Part shown: positions 1 through 5,279 of the stretch, piece by piece | How the letters are laid out: each line of letters begins with the position of its first letter | Numbering within the stretch: position 1 is the stretch's first letter | Origin: Paracoccaceae bacterium | GTDB lineage: Bacteria > Pseudomonadota > Alphaproteobacteria > Rhodobacterales > Rhodobacteraceae | Assembly (NCBI GenBank): GCA_015487335.1 | Contig: WFPZ01000314.1 | Span: 1-5,452, forward strand | Direction of reading: 5' to 3' | Length of the DNA: 5,452 bases | Made by a program: the position numbers and the translations under genes | Notes under the pieces: model-generated | Database searches by the model: none | The model's input: only the letters and a program-made list of their open reading frames with translations | Told to the model about the DNA's origin: nothing

Positions 1-176
1 AGGCGCTCAAGCCGTTTTCCCGCCTCGATACGGCGCGCAACCAGGACCGCGGCTCGGGCGTCGGGCTGGGATTGTCGATCGCCCAGGACATCGCGCGCCG
101 TCACGGCGGCACGCTGCAGCTGCGCGACAGCGCCCGCCTGGGCGGCCTGCGTGCCGAGATCGTGCTGCCCAGGTAG
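1..176 (+). CDS. Sensor histidine kinase, C-terminal end (partial)
   Basis: This is the 3' end of a membrane sensor histidine kinase, whose catalytic domain binds ATP and phosphorylates a conserved His for transfer to a response regulator. The frame begins at position 3 and gives 57 residues before TAG at 174-176. Visible are the F box (PFSRLD, about residues 4-9 of the fragment) and the G2 box (GSGVGLGLSIAQDIARRHGG, about residues 18-37), followed by the usual final strands ending in EIVLPR. The combination FSRLDTARNQ...GVGLGLSIA resembles EnvZ-like kinases of alphaproteobacteria (family knowledge). The sensor, dimerisation domain and His lie outside the window, so signal and partner are unknown. 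It converges on the molybdenum-hydroxylase operon and shows no functional link to it. Confidence 0.9.
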   Translation, partial: ALKPFSRLDTARNQDRGSGVGLGLSIAQDIARRHGGTLQLRDSARLGGLRAEIVLPR

Positions 177-219
177 GCGGTGGGGCCGTTCCGGGGGCTT
201 CCGTCATCGCCTTCGCCAT

Positions 220-259
220 CCCGCTCTGGCGGGCCTGTCCTGCAGGCTGATTCATTTTT
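220..259 (+). terminator. Possible terminator in the convergent gap after the kinase gene
   Basis: Two small hairpins lie side by side: CCCGC/GCGGG (220-224 and 229-233, loop TCTG) and GCCTG/CAGGC (233-237 and 243-247). A T-rich stretch follows, ending in TTTTT at 255-259. On the + strand this resembles a weak Rho-independent terminator for the kinase gene, although each stem is only 5 bp and the T-run begins some bases after the stem. On the - strand the hairpins lie just past the oxidoreductase stop but no T-run follows. The two hairpins share position 233 and cannot both form fully. Confidence 0.3.
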
Positions 260-2984
260 CGGCCGCCCGGATCAGGGCGCGCAGCCGCGCCGGGGTGATC
301 GGCAGGCGGCGGGGGCGCACCCCGGTGGCGGCGGCGATGGCGTTGGCGAGCGCCGCGGCGGTGGGCACCAGGGCGTGCTCGCCCAGTCCCTTGGCGCCAT
401 ACGGGCCCAGCGGGTCGGGCTCCTCGATGATCATCACCTCCACCGGCGGCACGTCGCCCGCGGTGGGAATCAGGTAATCGTGCAGGTTTTCGCTCCGCCC
501 GGGCACATATTCCTCCATCAGCGCCATGCCGAGCCCCTGGGCGATGCCGCCTTCCACCTGGCCCTCCGCCAGCAGCGGGTTGATGGCGCGCCCCACGTCA
601 TGGGCGGCCGCCATGCGCAGCACGCGGGTGGTGCCCAGCGCCATGTCCACCTCGACCACCGCCAGCTGCGCGCCATAGCCGTACTGGGCGTAGGGCGCGC
701 CCTGGCCGTTTTCGTCAAGCGCCCGGGTGGGCGGATCCCAGCTTTTCTCGGCGCGCAGCACGTAGCCTTCGGAATCGGCAGGCAGGCGGGCGGGGTTGAT
801 TTCGTGCGTCTTGCCGTTGTCCAGAACGCCGAGGCGTCCGCCGCCGGCGATGAGCCGCGCCCCGGGGCCGGCGTTCGCCAGGCGCAGGATGCGGGCCCGC
901 AGCGCCTCGCCCGCCAGCCGCGCGGCATTGCCCGAGACGAAGGTCTGGCGCGAGGCGGAGGTCTTGCCCGCGTCCGGCGTGAGGTCGGTATCAGGGCCCA
1001 CCAGGGTGAGCGCCGAAAGCGGCACCCCCAGGGCCTGGGCGAAGATCTGGGCGATCACCGTATTGGCGCCCTGGCCGATGTCCACCGCGCCCTGGTGCAG
1101 CACCAGCGCCCCGTCGGCGCGCAGCCCGGCGCGAATGGTCGAGGGGCCGGATTGCGAGGTGTTGCCGCAGCCGTACCAGCCCGCCGCCAGCCCCACGCCC
1201 CGGCGCCGCCTGCCGCCGCCGGCGTTGAAATCCTCGGCCGCGGCGCATTCGGCCGCCCAGCCCGGACGCAGAGCCTCGAGACAGGCCCTGATGCCCACGC
1301 CGCGCTCGAAGACCTGCCCGCAGACCGTGGCCGCCCCCTCGTCGAGCGCGTTGAGCAGCCGGAACTCCAGCGCATCCATCCCCAGTTTCGCGGCCAGCTC
1401 GTCGAACAGGCACTCCTGGGCGAAGGCCGCCTGCGGCACGCCGAAGCCGCGGAAGGCGCCGGCGGGCGGGGCGTGGGTGTGGATGGCGCGGGTGCGGGCG
1501 CGGTAGTCGGCCACCCGGTAGGGGCCGGAGGCGTGCACCGGCACCCGGTCGGCCACCGTCGGCCCCCACGAGGCATGGGCGCCGGTGTCGAAATCGCCGG
1601 TGAAGTCGAACCCCCTGAGGCGCCCGTCGCGGGCAGCGCCCACCGTCAGGTGTATCCGCGCCGGGTGGCGCTTGGTGGTCGATTGCATGGATTCGGCGCG
1701 CGAATAGGCCAGCCGCACCGGCCGGCCCGTCCGGATTGCCGCCAGCGCCAGGAAGGGTTGCACCGAAAGGTCGAGCTTGGTGCCGAACCCCCCGCCCACC
1801 GCGGTGGGGCGGATGCGGATGCGCTCCACCGGCCAGGAAAGGATCCGGGCCAGCGCCTCGCGGTCCATCATCGGGGCCTGGGTGCAGGCGTGCACCTCCA
1901 GCCGGCCTTCGCCGTCGATACGGGCGAACCCCGCCTCGGGCTCGATACAGGCATGTTCGACGAAGGAGGTCTCGAAGACCCCTTCCACCACCACATCCGC
2001 CGCCGCCAGCGCGGCGGGCGCATCGCCGCACTGCACCAGCCCTTCGCACAGCAGGTTGCCGGGCCGGCCCTCGTGCAGCTGCGGCGCGCCGGGGGCGGTG
2101 GCCTCGGCCAGACCCTGCACGGCGGGAAGCTCCTGCCAGGTGACGGGGAAGTCTTCGGCGGCGAGGGCGCGCAGCGCCTCGGGCGCAGCAACGATGGCCG
2201 CGACGGCCTCGCCGCGAAAGCGCGCCAGCCTTTCGGCGAAGACCGGCTGGTCGGCGAAGGCGGGGATCACTCCGAAACGGTTGAGGCCGGGGATGTCGCG
2301 GGCCGTCAGCACCGCCTCGATGCCGGGGCGCGCGGCGAAGGTCTCGAGATCGCCGAAGGTGAAGGCGGCATGGGCATGGGGAGAGCGCACCAGGCGGATC
2401 TCAAGCGTGCCGGGCGGGGCGATGTCGTCGCCGAAGGCCTCGCGCCCTTCCACCTTCGCCGCGCCGTCGATGCGCCGGATCGCCGTCCCCACGCCGCCCT
2501 CGGCGGCCCGGCGCCGGCCCGCGCGCCGGCCCGCGGCCATCACCGCGGCAACGATCTTGCGATAGCCGGTGCAGCGGCACAGCACCCCGGCCAGCGCCTC
2601 CTGCACCCGGGCCTCGTCGGGGGCGGGGGTTTCGCGCAACAGCGCGGTGGCCGCAACCATCATGCCAGGGGTGCAGAAGCCGCATTGGGCGGCGGCGAAA
2701 TCCTGAAAGCTTTCGGCCAGCGCCCGGGCGCGGGGGTCTTGCGCCACCAGCCCCGAGAGCGTCTCCACCCGCCGCCCCTGGGCGCGCTGCGCCGGCACCA
2801 GACAGGCGCAGACCGGCGCACCGTCGAGCAGCACCGTGCAGGCCCCGCAATCGCCCGCCTCGCAGCCCACCTTGACGTCGCGCGCGCCCAGCCGCTCGCG
2901 CAGGACCCGCGAGAGGCGCTCGCCGGGGGCGGCGGCGATCTCCACCGCCGCGCCGTTGAGGGTGAAGCGGGTGCGCTCAGCCAT
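252..2984 (-). CDS. Xanthine dehydrogenase-family molybdenum hydroxylase, fused [2Fe-2S] + molybdopterin subunit
   Basis: This 910-residue catalytic subunit should hydroxylate a substrate at the Mo centre and pass electrons through two [2Fe-2S] clusters to the FAD subunit. Residues 1-150 are the iron-sulfur part: plant-type cluster C41, C46, C49, C61 and helical-domain cluster C101, C104, C136, C138, all intact. After a short Arg-rich linker (about 151-168) the molybdenum part begins at GTAIRRIDGAAKVEG. It contains GGGFGTK (397-403), AFRGFGVPQ (510-518), the GQG segment (637-639), GQVEGGIAQGLG (808-819) and the GLGE loop with catalytic Glu869. Position 404, just after GGGFGTK, is Leu where classical xanthine dehydrogenases have Glu (bovine Glu802); R512 aligns with bovine Arg880. 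This argues against a standard xanthine enzyme, but the true substrate cannot be read. FeS and Mo domains are often separate genes; fused relatives such as E. coli XdhD are known. The ATG at 2984 is chosen over an upstream in-frame start at 3056 because GGGAGGG (2992-2998) lies 7-8 bases ahead and the family N-terminus begins here. No cofactor-insertion gene (XdhC type) is in the window. Confidence 0.93.
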   Translation of the reverse strand: MAERTRFTLNGAAVEIAAAPGERLSRVLRERLGARDVKVGCEAGDCGACTVLLDGAPVCACLVPAQRAQGRRVETLSGLVAQDPRARALAESFQDFAAAQCGFCTPGMMVAATALLRETPAPDEARVQEALAGVLCRCTGYRKIVAAVMAAGRRAGRRRAAEGGVGTAIRRIDGAAKVEGREAFGDDIAPPGTLEIRLVRSPHAHAAFTFGDLETFAARPGIEAVLTARDIPGLNRFGVIPAFADQPVFAERLARFRGEAVAAIVAAPEALRALAAEDFPVTWQELPAVQGLAEATAPGAPQLHEGRPGNLLCEGLVQCGDAPAALAAADVVVEGVFETSFVEHACIEPEAGFARIDGEGRLEVHACTQAPMMDREALARILSWPVERIRIRPTAVGGGFGTKLDLSVQPFLALAAIRTGRPVRLAYSRAESMQSTTKRHPARIHLTVGAARDGRLRGFDFTGDFDTGAHASWGPTVADRVPVHASGPYRVADYRARTRAIHTHAPPAGAFRGFGVPQAAFAQECLFDELAAKLGMDALEFRLLNALDEGAATVCGQVFERGVGIRACLEALRPGWAAECAAAEDFNAGGGRRRRGVGLAAGWYGCGNTSQSGPSTIRAGLRADGALVLHQGAVDIGQGANTVIAQIFAQALGVPLSALTLVGPDTDLTPDAGKTSASRQTFVSGNAARLAGEALRARILRLANAGPGARLIAGGGRLGVLDNGKTHEINPARLPADSEGYVLRAEKSWDPPTRALDENGQGAPYAQYGYGAQLAVVEVDMALGTTRVLRMAAAHDVGRAINPLLAEGQVEGGIAQGLGMALMEEYVPGRSENLHDYLIPTAGDVPPVEVMIIEEPDPLGPYGAKGLGEHALVPTAAALANAIAAATGVRPRRLPITPARLRALIRAAEK

Positions 2985-3819
2985 CGGCCGGCCCTCCCGC
3001 GGCGTGCAGCGCGCGGCTTGCCAGCACGCCGGCCGCCTCGCGCCGCCAGGCGGCATCGGCGCGGATGTCGTCGATGGGCGAAAGCGCGGCGAGGTCTTCG
3101 CTCCGCACCAGCCCCGGCTCGGCCAGCGCCGCCAGCGGCCGGCCCCGCAGCGCGCGTTCCGGCCCCGGCAGGCGGCAGGCCACCGGCGAGCAGGCCCCCA
3201 CCGCCACGCGCGCCGTGCCGACGCGGCCCGCCTCGGGGGCGACCAGAGCGGCGGCCATCGCGAAGGAGATCACCTGGTGTTTGCGGCTGCCGATCTTGAG
3301 GAAGGCGCTGCGTGCGCGCTGGGGCGGGGCAGGGACGTGCAGGGCCACCAGCAGCTCGTCGGAGGCCAGTGCCGTCTGGCGCGGGCCGGTGATGAAGCGC
3401 GACAGGGCCATGCGGCGGCGGCCGCGGGCCGAGGCCAGCTCCACCTCGGCCTCGAGCACCATCAGCGGCGGCACCCCGTCGGCGGCGGGCGAGGCGTTGC
3501 ACAGGTTGCCGGCGATGGTGGCCACGTTCCGGACCTGAGCCGCGCCCACCTGCGCGGCCGCCTGGCGCAGGGCGTCGAAGGCCGGCGGCAGGGGGGCGGC
3601 GGCGATCTGTCTCCAGGTGGTGGTGGCCCCGATCCGCCAGCCGCCGCCCTCTTTGCGGATGCCGCGCAGGGCGGGGATGGCGGTGATGTCCATGAGCTTC
3701 GGCATCGGCCCGGCCGGACGGGCGGGGTAGAAATCGGTGGCCCCGGCGATCACCGACACGCCGCCGTGCGCCAGAATCTCCAGCGCCTCGTCCAGAGAGG
3801 AAGGGGTCAGGTAGCCCAA
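2977..3819 (-). CDS. FAD-binding subunit of molybdenum hydroxylase (CoxM/XdhA-like)
   Basis: This 280-residue flavoprotein subunit should accept electrons from the FeS clusters of the neighbouring fused subunit and pass them to NAD+, oxygen or another acceptor. It begins MGYLTPSSLDEALEIL, typical of the family. The first FAD-binding loop is visible as VIAGATDFYP (residues 23-32), and the second as RNVATIAGNLCNASPAAD (97-114). The CO-dehydrogenase flavoprotein C-terminal domain follows, ending near PIDDIRADAAWRREAA (248-263). Length is normal for a stand-alone subunit. I see no extra Cys-rich [4Fe-4S] insert of the kind found in 4-hydroxybenzoyl-CoA reductases. The start is a TTG, supported by GGAAG 7 bases upstream and by the family N-terminus. 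Its own promoter and a palindrome lie directly upstream, and its stop overlaps the start of the fused Mo subunit, so the two form an operon. The electron acceptor cannot be determined. Confidence 0.92.
   Translation of the reverse strand: MGYLTPSSLDEALEILAHGGVSVIAGATDFYPARPAGPMPKLMDITAIPALRGIRKEGGGWRIGATTTWRQIAAAPLPPAFDALRQAAAQVGAAQVRNVATIAGNLCNASPAADGVPPLMVLEAEVELASARGRRRMALSRFITGPRQTALASDELLVALHVPAPPQRARSAFLKIGSRKHQVISFAMAAALVAPEAGRVGTARVAVGACSPVACRLPGPERALRGRPLAALAEPGLVRSEDLAALSPIDDIRADAAWRREAAGVLASRALHAAGGPADG
2992..2998 (-). promoter_or_regulatory. Ribosome binding site of the fused Mo subunit
   Basis: On the - strand GGGAGGG lies 7-8 bases before ATG 2984, inside the last codons of the FAD-subunit gene. 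The upstream gene stops at 2977, giving an 8-base overlap (ATGGCTGA). This site decides the start at 2984 and suggests coupled translation of the two subunits. Confidence 0.7.
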
Positions 3820-3826
3820 GGTGTGT

Positions 3827-3831
3827 CTTCC
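3827..3831 (-). promoter_or_regulatory. Ribosome binding site for the TTG start of the FAD subunit
   Basis: GGAAG on the - strand lies 7 bases before TTG at 3819-3817. No in-frame ATG or GTG fits the family N-terminus better, so this site supports a TTG start. Confidence 0.6.
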
Positions 3832-3844
3832 GTCCTGCGAAACT

Positions 3845-3860
3845 CGTTTGCATGCAAGCG
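3845..3860 (-). promoter_or_regulatory. Palindromic operator, probable MarR-family site
   Basis: A perfect 10-base palindrome, TTGCATGCAA (3848-3857), extends to an imperfect 16-base one (3845-3860) with one mismatched pair. It sits just downstream of the predicted -10 of the FAD-subunit promoter, about where transcription should begin. MarR-family dimers bind short AT-edged palindromes, and a marR gene lies immediately upstream, so repression by that protein is the obvious inference. Binding itself cannot be shown from sequence. Confidence 0.55.
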
Positions 3861-3887
3861 GTATGGCGGCCGGCCCGGGATTGTCAA
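3860..3887 (-). promoter_or_regulatory. Promoter of the molybdenum-hydroxylase operon
   Basis: On the - strand a perfect sigma-70-type -35 box, TTGACA (3887-3882), is followed after 16 bases by CATACC (3865-3860), a weak -10 with three consensus matches. Alphaproteobacterial housekeeping promoters typically keep the -35 TTG better than the -10 (family knowledge). Transcription would start near 3853, giving a leader of roughly 34 bases to the TTG start. The promoter lies 25 bases past the marR stop, so the enzyme genes can be transcribed independently of marR. Confidence 0.55.
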
Positions 3888-3912
3888 TTTTCGCCTGTCC
3901 TGCGGGGCGGTT

Positions 3913-4359
3913 TCAGATCAGCTTGCGCAGGAGCGCGATGAAGAGTTCCCGTTCGCCGGCATCGAGAGGGGCCAGGGTTTCCTCCGAGATCACATGCCCC
4001 GCCGCCTGCAGCGCGGGGATCATCGCCTTGCTCCTTTCGCTGAGCGAGATCAGCGTGCGCCGGCGATCCGCCGGATCGGGGGACAGGCGCACCAGCCCCT
4101 TGGCGCGCAGCCGGTCGACGACGCCCTTGATGGTGGCAACGTCCATGCCCGTCAGCCGCCCCAGCCGGTTCTGCGAGCACTGGCCCAGTTCGGCGGTGCG
4201 GATCAGGGCCGAGAACTGCATCGGCGTCAGCCCCTCGGGGGCGAGGCTCTGGAAGATCGCCACGTGGCGCTGGTTGGCCAGCCGCAGCAGGAAGCCCACC
4301 TGCTCTTCCAGCCGGTAGGGCCGGCGGGGCTGCGCCTCTTTCCTGTCCGGGTCTGCCAC
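3913..4359 (-). CDS. MarR-family transcriptional regulator
   Basis: This 148-residue winged-helix regulator acts as a dimer in the cytoplasm, and such proteins commonly lose DNA binding when a small aromatic or metabolite ligand binds. The DNA-binding core is clear: helix region LTPMQFSALI (44-53), the helix-turn-helix about 61-88 (CSQNRLGRLTGMDVATIKGVVDRLRAKG), and the wing with the family signature DPADRRRTLISLS (95-107). Flanking helices at both ends would form the dimer interface. The start is GTG at 4359, supported by GAAAGGGA (4373-4366) upstream. It is transcribed in the same direction as the hydroxylase genes, 93 bases ahead of the FAD-subunit start, with a promoter and palindrome between. 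The likely role is substrate-responsive repression of that operon. The ligand is unknown, and a separate activating role cannot be excluded. Confidence 0.92.
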   Translation of the reverse strand: MADPDRKEAQPRRPYRLEEQVGFLLRLANQRHVAIFQSLAPEGLTPMQFSALIRTAELGQCSQNRLGRLTGMDVATIKGVVDRLRAKGLVRLSPDPADRRRTLISLSERSKAMIPALQAAGHVISEETLAPLDAGERELFIALLRKLI

Positions 4360-4365
4360 TTGGGG

Positions 4366-4373
4366 TCCCTTTC
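4366..4373 (-). promoter_or_regulatory. Ribosome binding site for the GTG start of marR
   Basis: GAAAGGGA on the - strand ends 6 bases before GTG at 4359-4357. It supports the GTG as the marR start. Confidence 0.6.
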
Positions 4374-4418
4374 GCTGTTGCTCGGGCTGTTGGTAGCCGG
4401 CAGGCGGGCGGATTCAAA

Positions 4419-4434
4419 GCAGGATTTGCAGGAT
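4419..4434. repeat. Direct repeat GCAGGAT x2
   Basis: GCAGGAT occurs at 4419-4425 and 4428-4434, separated by TT, giving a 9-base period. It lies about 60-75 bases upstream of the marR start, where a regulator could act, but no known site matches it. It may be chance. Confidence 0.4.
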
Positions 4435-4470
4435 GCGGGGTGCGCCGACCTGTCTTGGGATTCATGAGAT

Positions 4471-4488
4471 GGGCCGGTCTGCCGGCCC
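4471..4488. repeat. Perfect hairpin GGGCCGG-TCTG-CCGGCCC
   Basis: Seven-base arms at 4471-4477 and 4482-4488 are perfectly complementary around a TCTG loop. All pairs are G-C, so it would be stable in RNA from either strand. No T-run follows on either strand, so it is not a standard terminator. It is the first of two adjacent fold-back elements here. Confidence 0.6.
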
Positions 4489-4495
4489 GCTCGTT

Positions 4496-4540
4496 CCGCA
4501 CGACCGGAAGGTCTGCAAGGGGCGCAATTCGGTCGTGTGG
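4496..4540 (+). repeat. Long imperfect inverted repeat (13-base arms)
   Basis: Arms 4496-4508 and 4528-4540 pair over 13 positions around a 19-base loop, with core CACGACCG/CGGTCGTG perfect. The two non-Watson-Crick positions (4498/4538 and 4507/4529) are both G-T on the + strand. An RNA read from + therefore pairs at all 13 positions with two G-U wobbles, while the - strand RNA would have A-C mismatches. This slightly favours a + strand RNA structure over a DNA operator, though a dimeric regulator site remains possible. Confidence 0.5.
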
Positions 4541-4602
4541 TTCTTCACAAGCTTGAACACTTCCGCGCGGTTGCCACCAGACATGACAAGCGCGACGACA
4601 AC

Positions 4603-4630
4603 TGTCTCGCCTCCGTTGTCTCGCCTCCGT
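4603..4630. repeat. Perfect 14-base tandem duplication
   Basis: TGTCTCGCCTCCGT occurs twice in direct contact (4603-4616 and 4617-4630). A degenerate partial copy sharing GCCTCC follows at 4635-4640. It lies about 75-100 bases upstream of the DUF3305 start, and could be a duplicated regulator site or a replication-slippage product. Confidence 0.7.
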
Positions 4631-4652
4631 GGCTGCCTCCATAAGGATCTGG

Positions 4653-4682
4653 TTGCGAACTTGTGGGTCGGTGACCTAGGCT
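4653..4682 (+). promoter_or_regulatory. Weak candidate promoter for the DUF3305-DUF3306 genes
   Basis: TTGCGA (4653-4658) and TAGGCT (4677-4682) are 18 bases apart on the + strand, 21 bases before the DUF3305 start codon. Both boxes match consensus only in part, so this is a guess. An upstream start would place the tandem repeat or inverted repeats within the leader. Confidence 0.2.
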
Positions 4683-4703
4683 GTTGGCGAAAGCGGGGGT
4701 GCC

Positions 4704-5279
4704 ATGAGCGATCTGACCCGGACCCGACAGCTGGAGATGCCCGTGGGCGTGGTGGTGCGGCGCACCCCCGGCGCCACGCGCTGGCAGCGCTGGCACTGGC
4801 AGCCGGTGGGGGTTCTGCCCGGCGCGCCCCCGGCCGAGTGGAAGGAGCTGCGCCGCGAGGGCGAGGCGGTGGAGTTTCACGCCGCCACCGTGACGCTGGT
4901 GCTGCACCGGGCTGAGGTGGAGGGCTACCGGGTGGCGCTGTCTATGGAACCGCCCTCGCTCTTCGTGATTCTCGACGAAGACGACGAGGCGCCCCAGGGA
5001 CGGCGCGTGCGGCTGGTCACGGCCTCGGCCTACGAGGCACAGGAATATGCCGATGCCGGCGAACAGCTGATCGAGCCGGTGCCGATGCCGCCGGGGCTGG
5101 CGGCCTGGATCCAGGCCTTCGTCGAGGCCCATGCCCGGGACGAGAAATTCGTCAAGCGCAAGCGCGACCGGGTGGATACCGAGCGCAAGCAGGACGGGAT
5201 CGGAGATGCGCGCATCCGCCAGGATGCGGATGTGTATCGTGCGCCCTCGGCGCTCAAGACGAGGAAGTTTGACGCATGA
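4704..5279 (+). CDS. DUF3305 domain protein, formate dehydrogenase-associated
   Basis: This 191-residue soluble protein matches the DUF3305 family by its conserved blocks: PVGVVVRR (13-20), WHWQPVGVLPGAP (30-42), LHRAEVEGY (67-75), LVTASAYEAQEYADAG (104-119), EPVPMPPGLAAWIQAFV (124-140) and the basic FVKRKRDR (149-156). I see no signal peptide or membrane segment. Its biochemical function is not established. In alphaproteobacteria the gene usually sits beside a DUF3306 gene and a TorD-like chaperone in formate dehydrogenase clusters, so a role in assembling or maturing that molybdenum enzyme is inferred. ATG 4704 is preceded by AGCGGGGG, a poor ribosome site; Met12 is an alternative start close to where family conservation begins. 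The stop overlaps the DUF3306 start by ATGA, indicating translational coupling. The C-terminal 35 residues are charged and probably flexible. Confidence 0.85.
   Translation: MSDLTRTRQLEMPVGVVVRRTPGATRWQRWHWQPVGVLPGAPPAEWKELRREGEAVEFHAATVTLVLHRAEVEGYRVALSMEPPSLFVILDEDDEAPQGRRVRLVTASAYEAQEYADAGEQLIEPVPMPPGLAAWIQAFVEAHARDEKFVKRKRDRVDTERKQDGIGDARIRQDADVYRAPSALKTRKFDA

Larger units (their letters stand above)
4360..4703. other. Divergent intergenic region between marR and the DUF3305 gene
   Basis: This 344-base stretch separates the - strand hydroxylase locus from the + strand formate dehydrogenase accessory genes and must carry promoters for both marR and DUF3305. It looks visibly less GC-rich than the genes, particularly about 4540-4680. 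It contains a short direct repeat (4419-4434), two inverted repeats (4471-4488 and 4496-4540) and a tandem duplication (4603-4630). I see no tRNA, known RNA family or credible protein gene. For marR the best promoter candidate on the - strand is a TTGAAT at 4415-4410 with a poor -10, which I do not consider secure. Confidence 0.75.

Noticed and set aside
239..246. Perfect 8-base palindrome CCTGCAGG
   Set aside because: It is part of the small hairpin after the kinase gene, and short GC palindromes are common in this composition; there is no reason to call it an operator.
180..3299. A 1039-codon open frame on the + strand, antisense to the hydroxylase genes
   Set aside because: Its translation is rich in Gly, Ala, His and Arg with no recognisable domain, and it lies opposite two genes with full sets of conserved motifs. 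Long antisense frames are expected in very GC-rich coding DNA.
233..3903. An 11-base match, GCCTGTCCTGC, at 233-243 and 3893-3903 on either side of the hydroxylase genes
   Set aside because: A few 11-base matches are expected by chance in a window of this size, and neither copy has further flanking similarity, so it is not evidence of mobile-element ends.
2836..4467. A 543-codon open frame on the + strand across the FAD-subunit and marR genes
   Set aside because: It crosses both genes and their control region, has low-complexity composition and no domain, and is explained by codon bias of the real - strand genes.
4462..4584. A 40-codon - strand frame (begins MSGGNRAEVFKLVKN) in the intergenic region
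   Set aside because: The first half looks like an amphipathic helix, but there is no ribosome site before the ATG, no family I recognise, and the second half is dictated by the two inverted repeats. A decayed gene remnant is possible but not supportable.
3884..4642. A 252-codon - strand frame overlapping marR
   Set aside because: It is in a different frame from the clear winged-helix protein, and its translation is Pro/Arg/Ala-rich without motifs.
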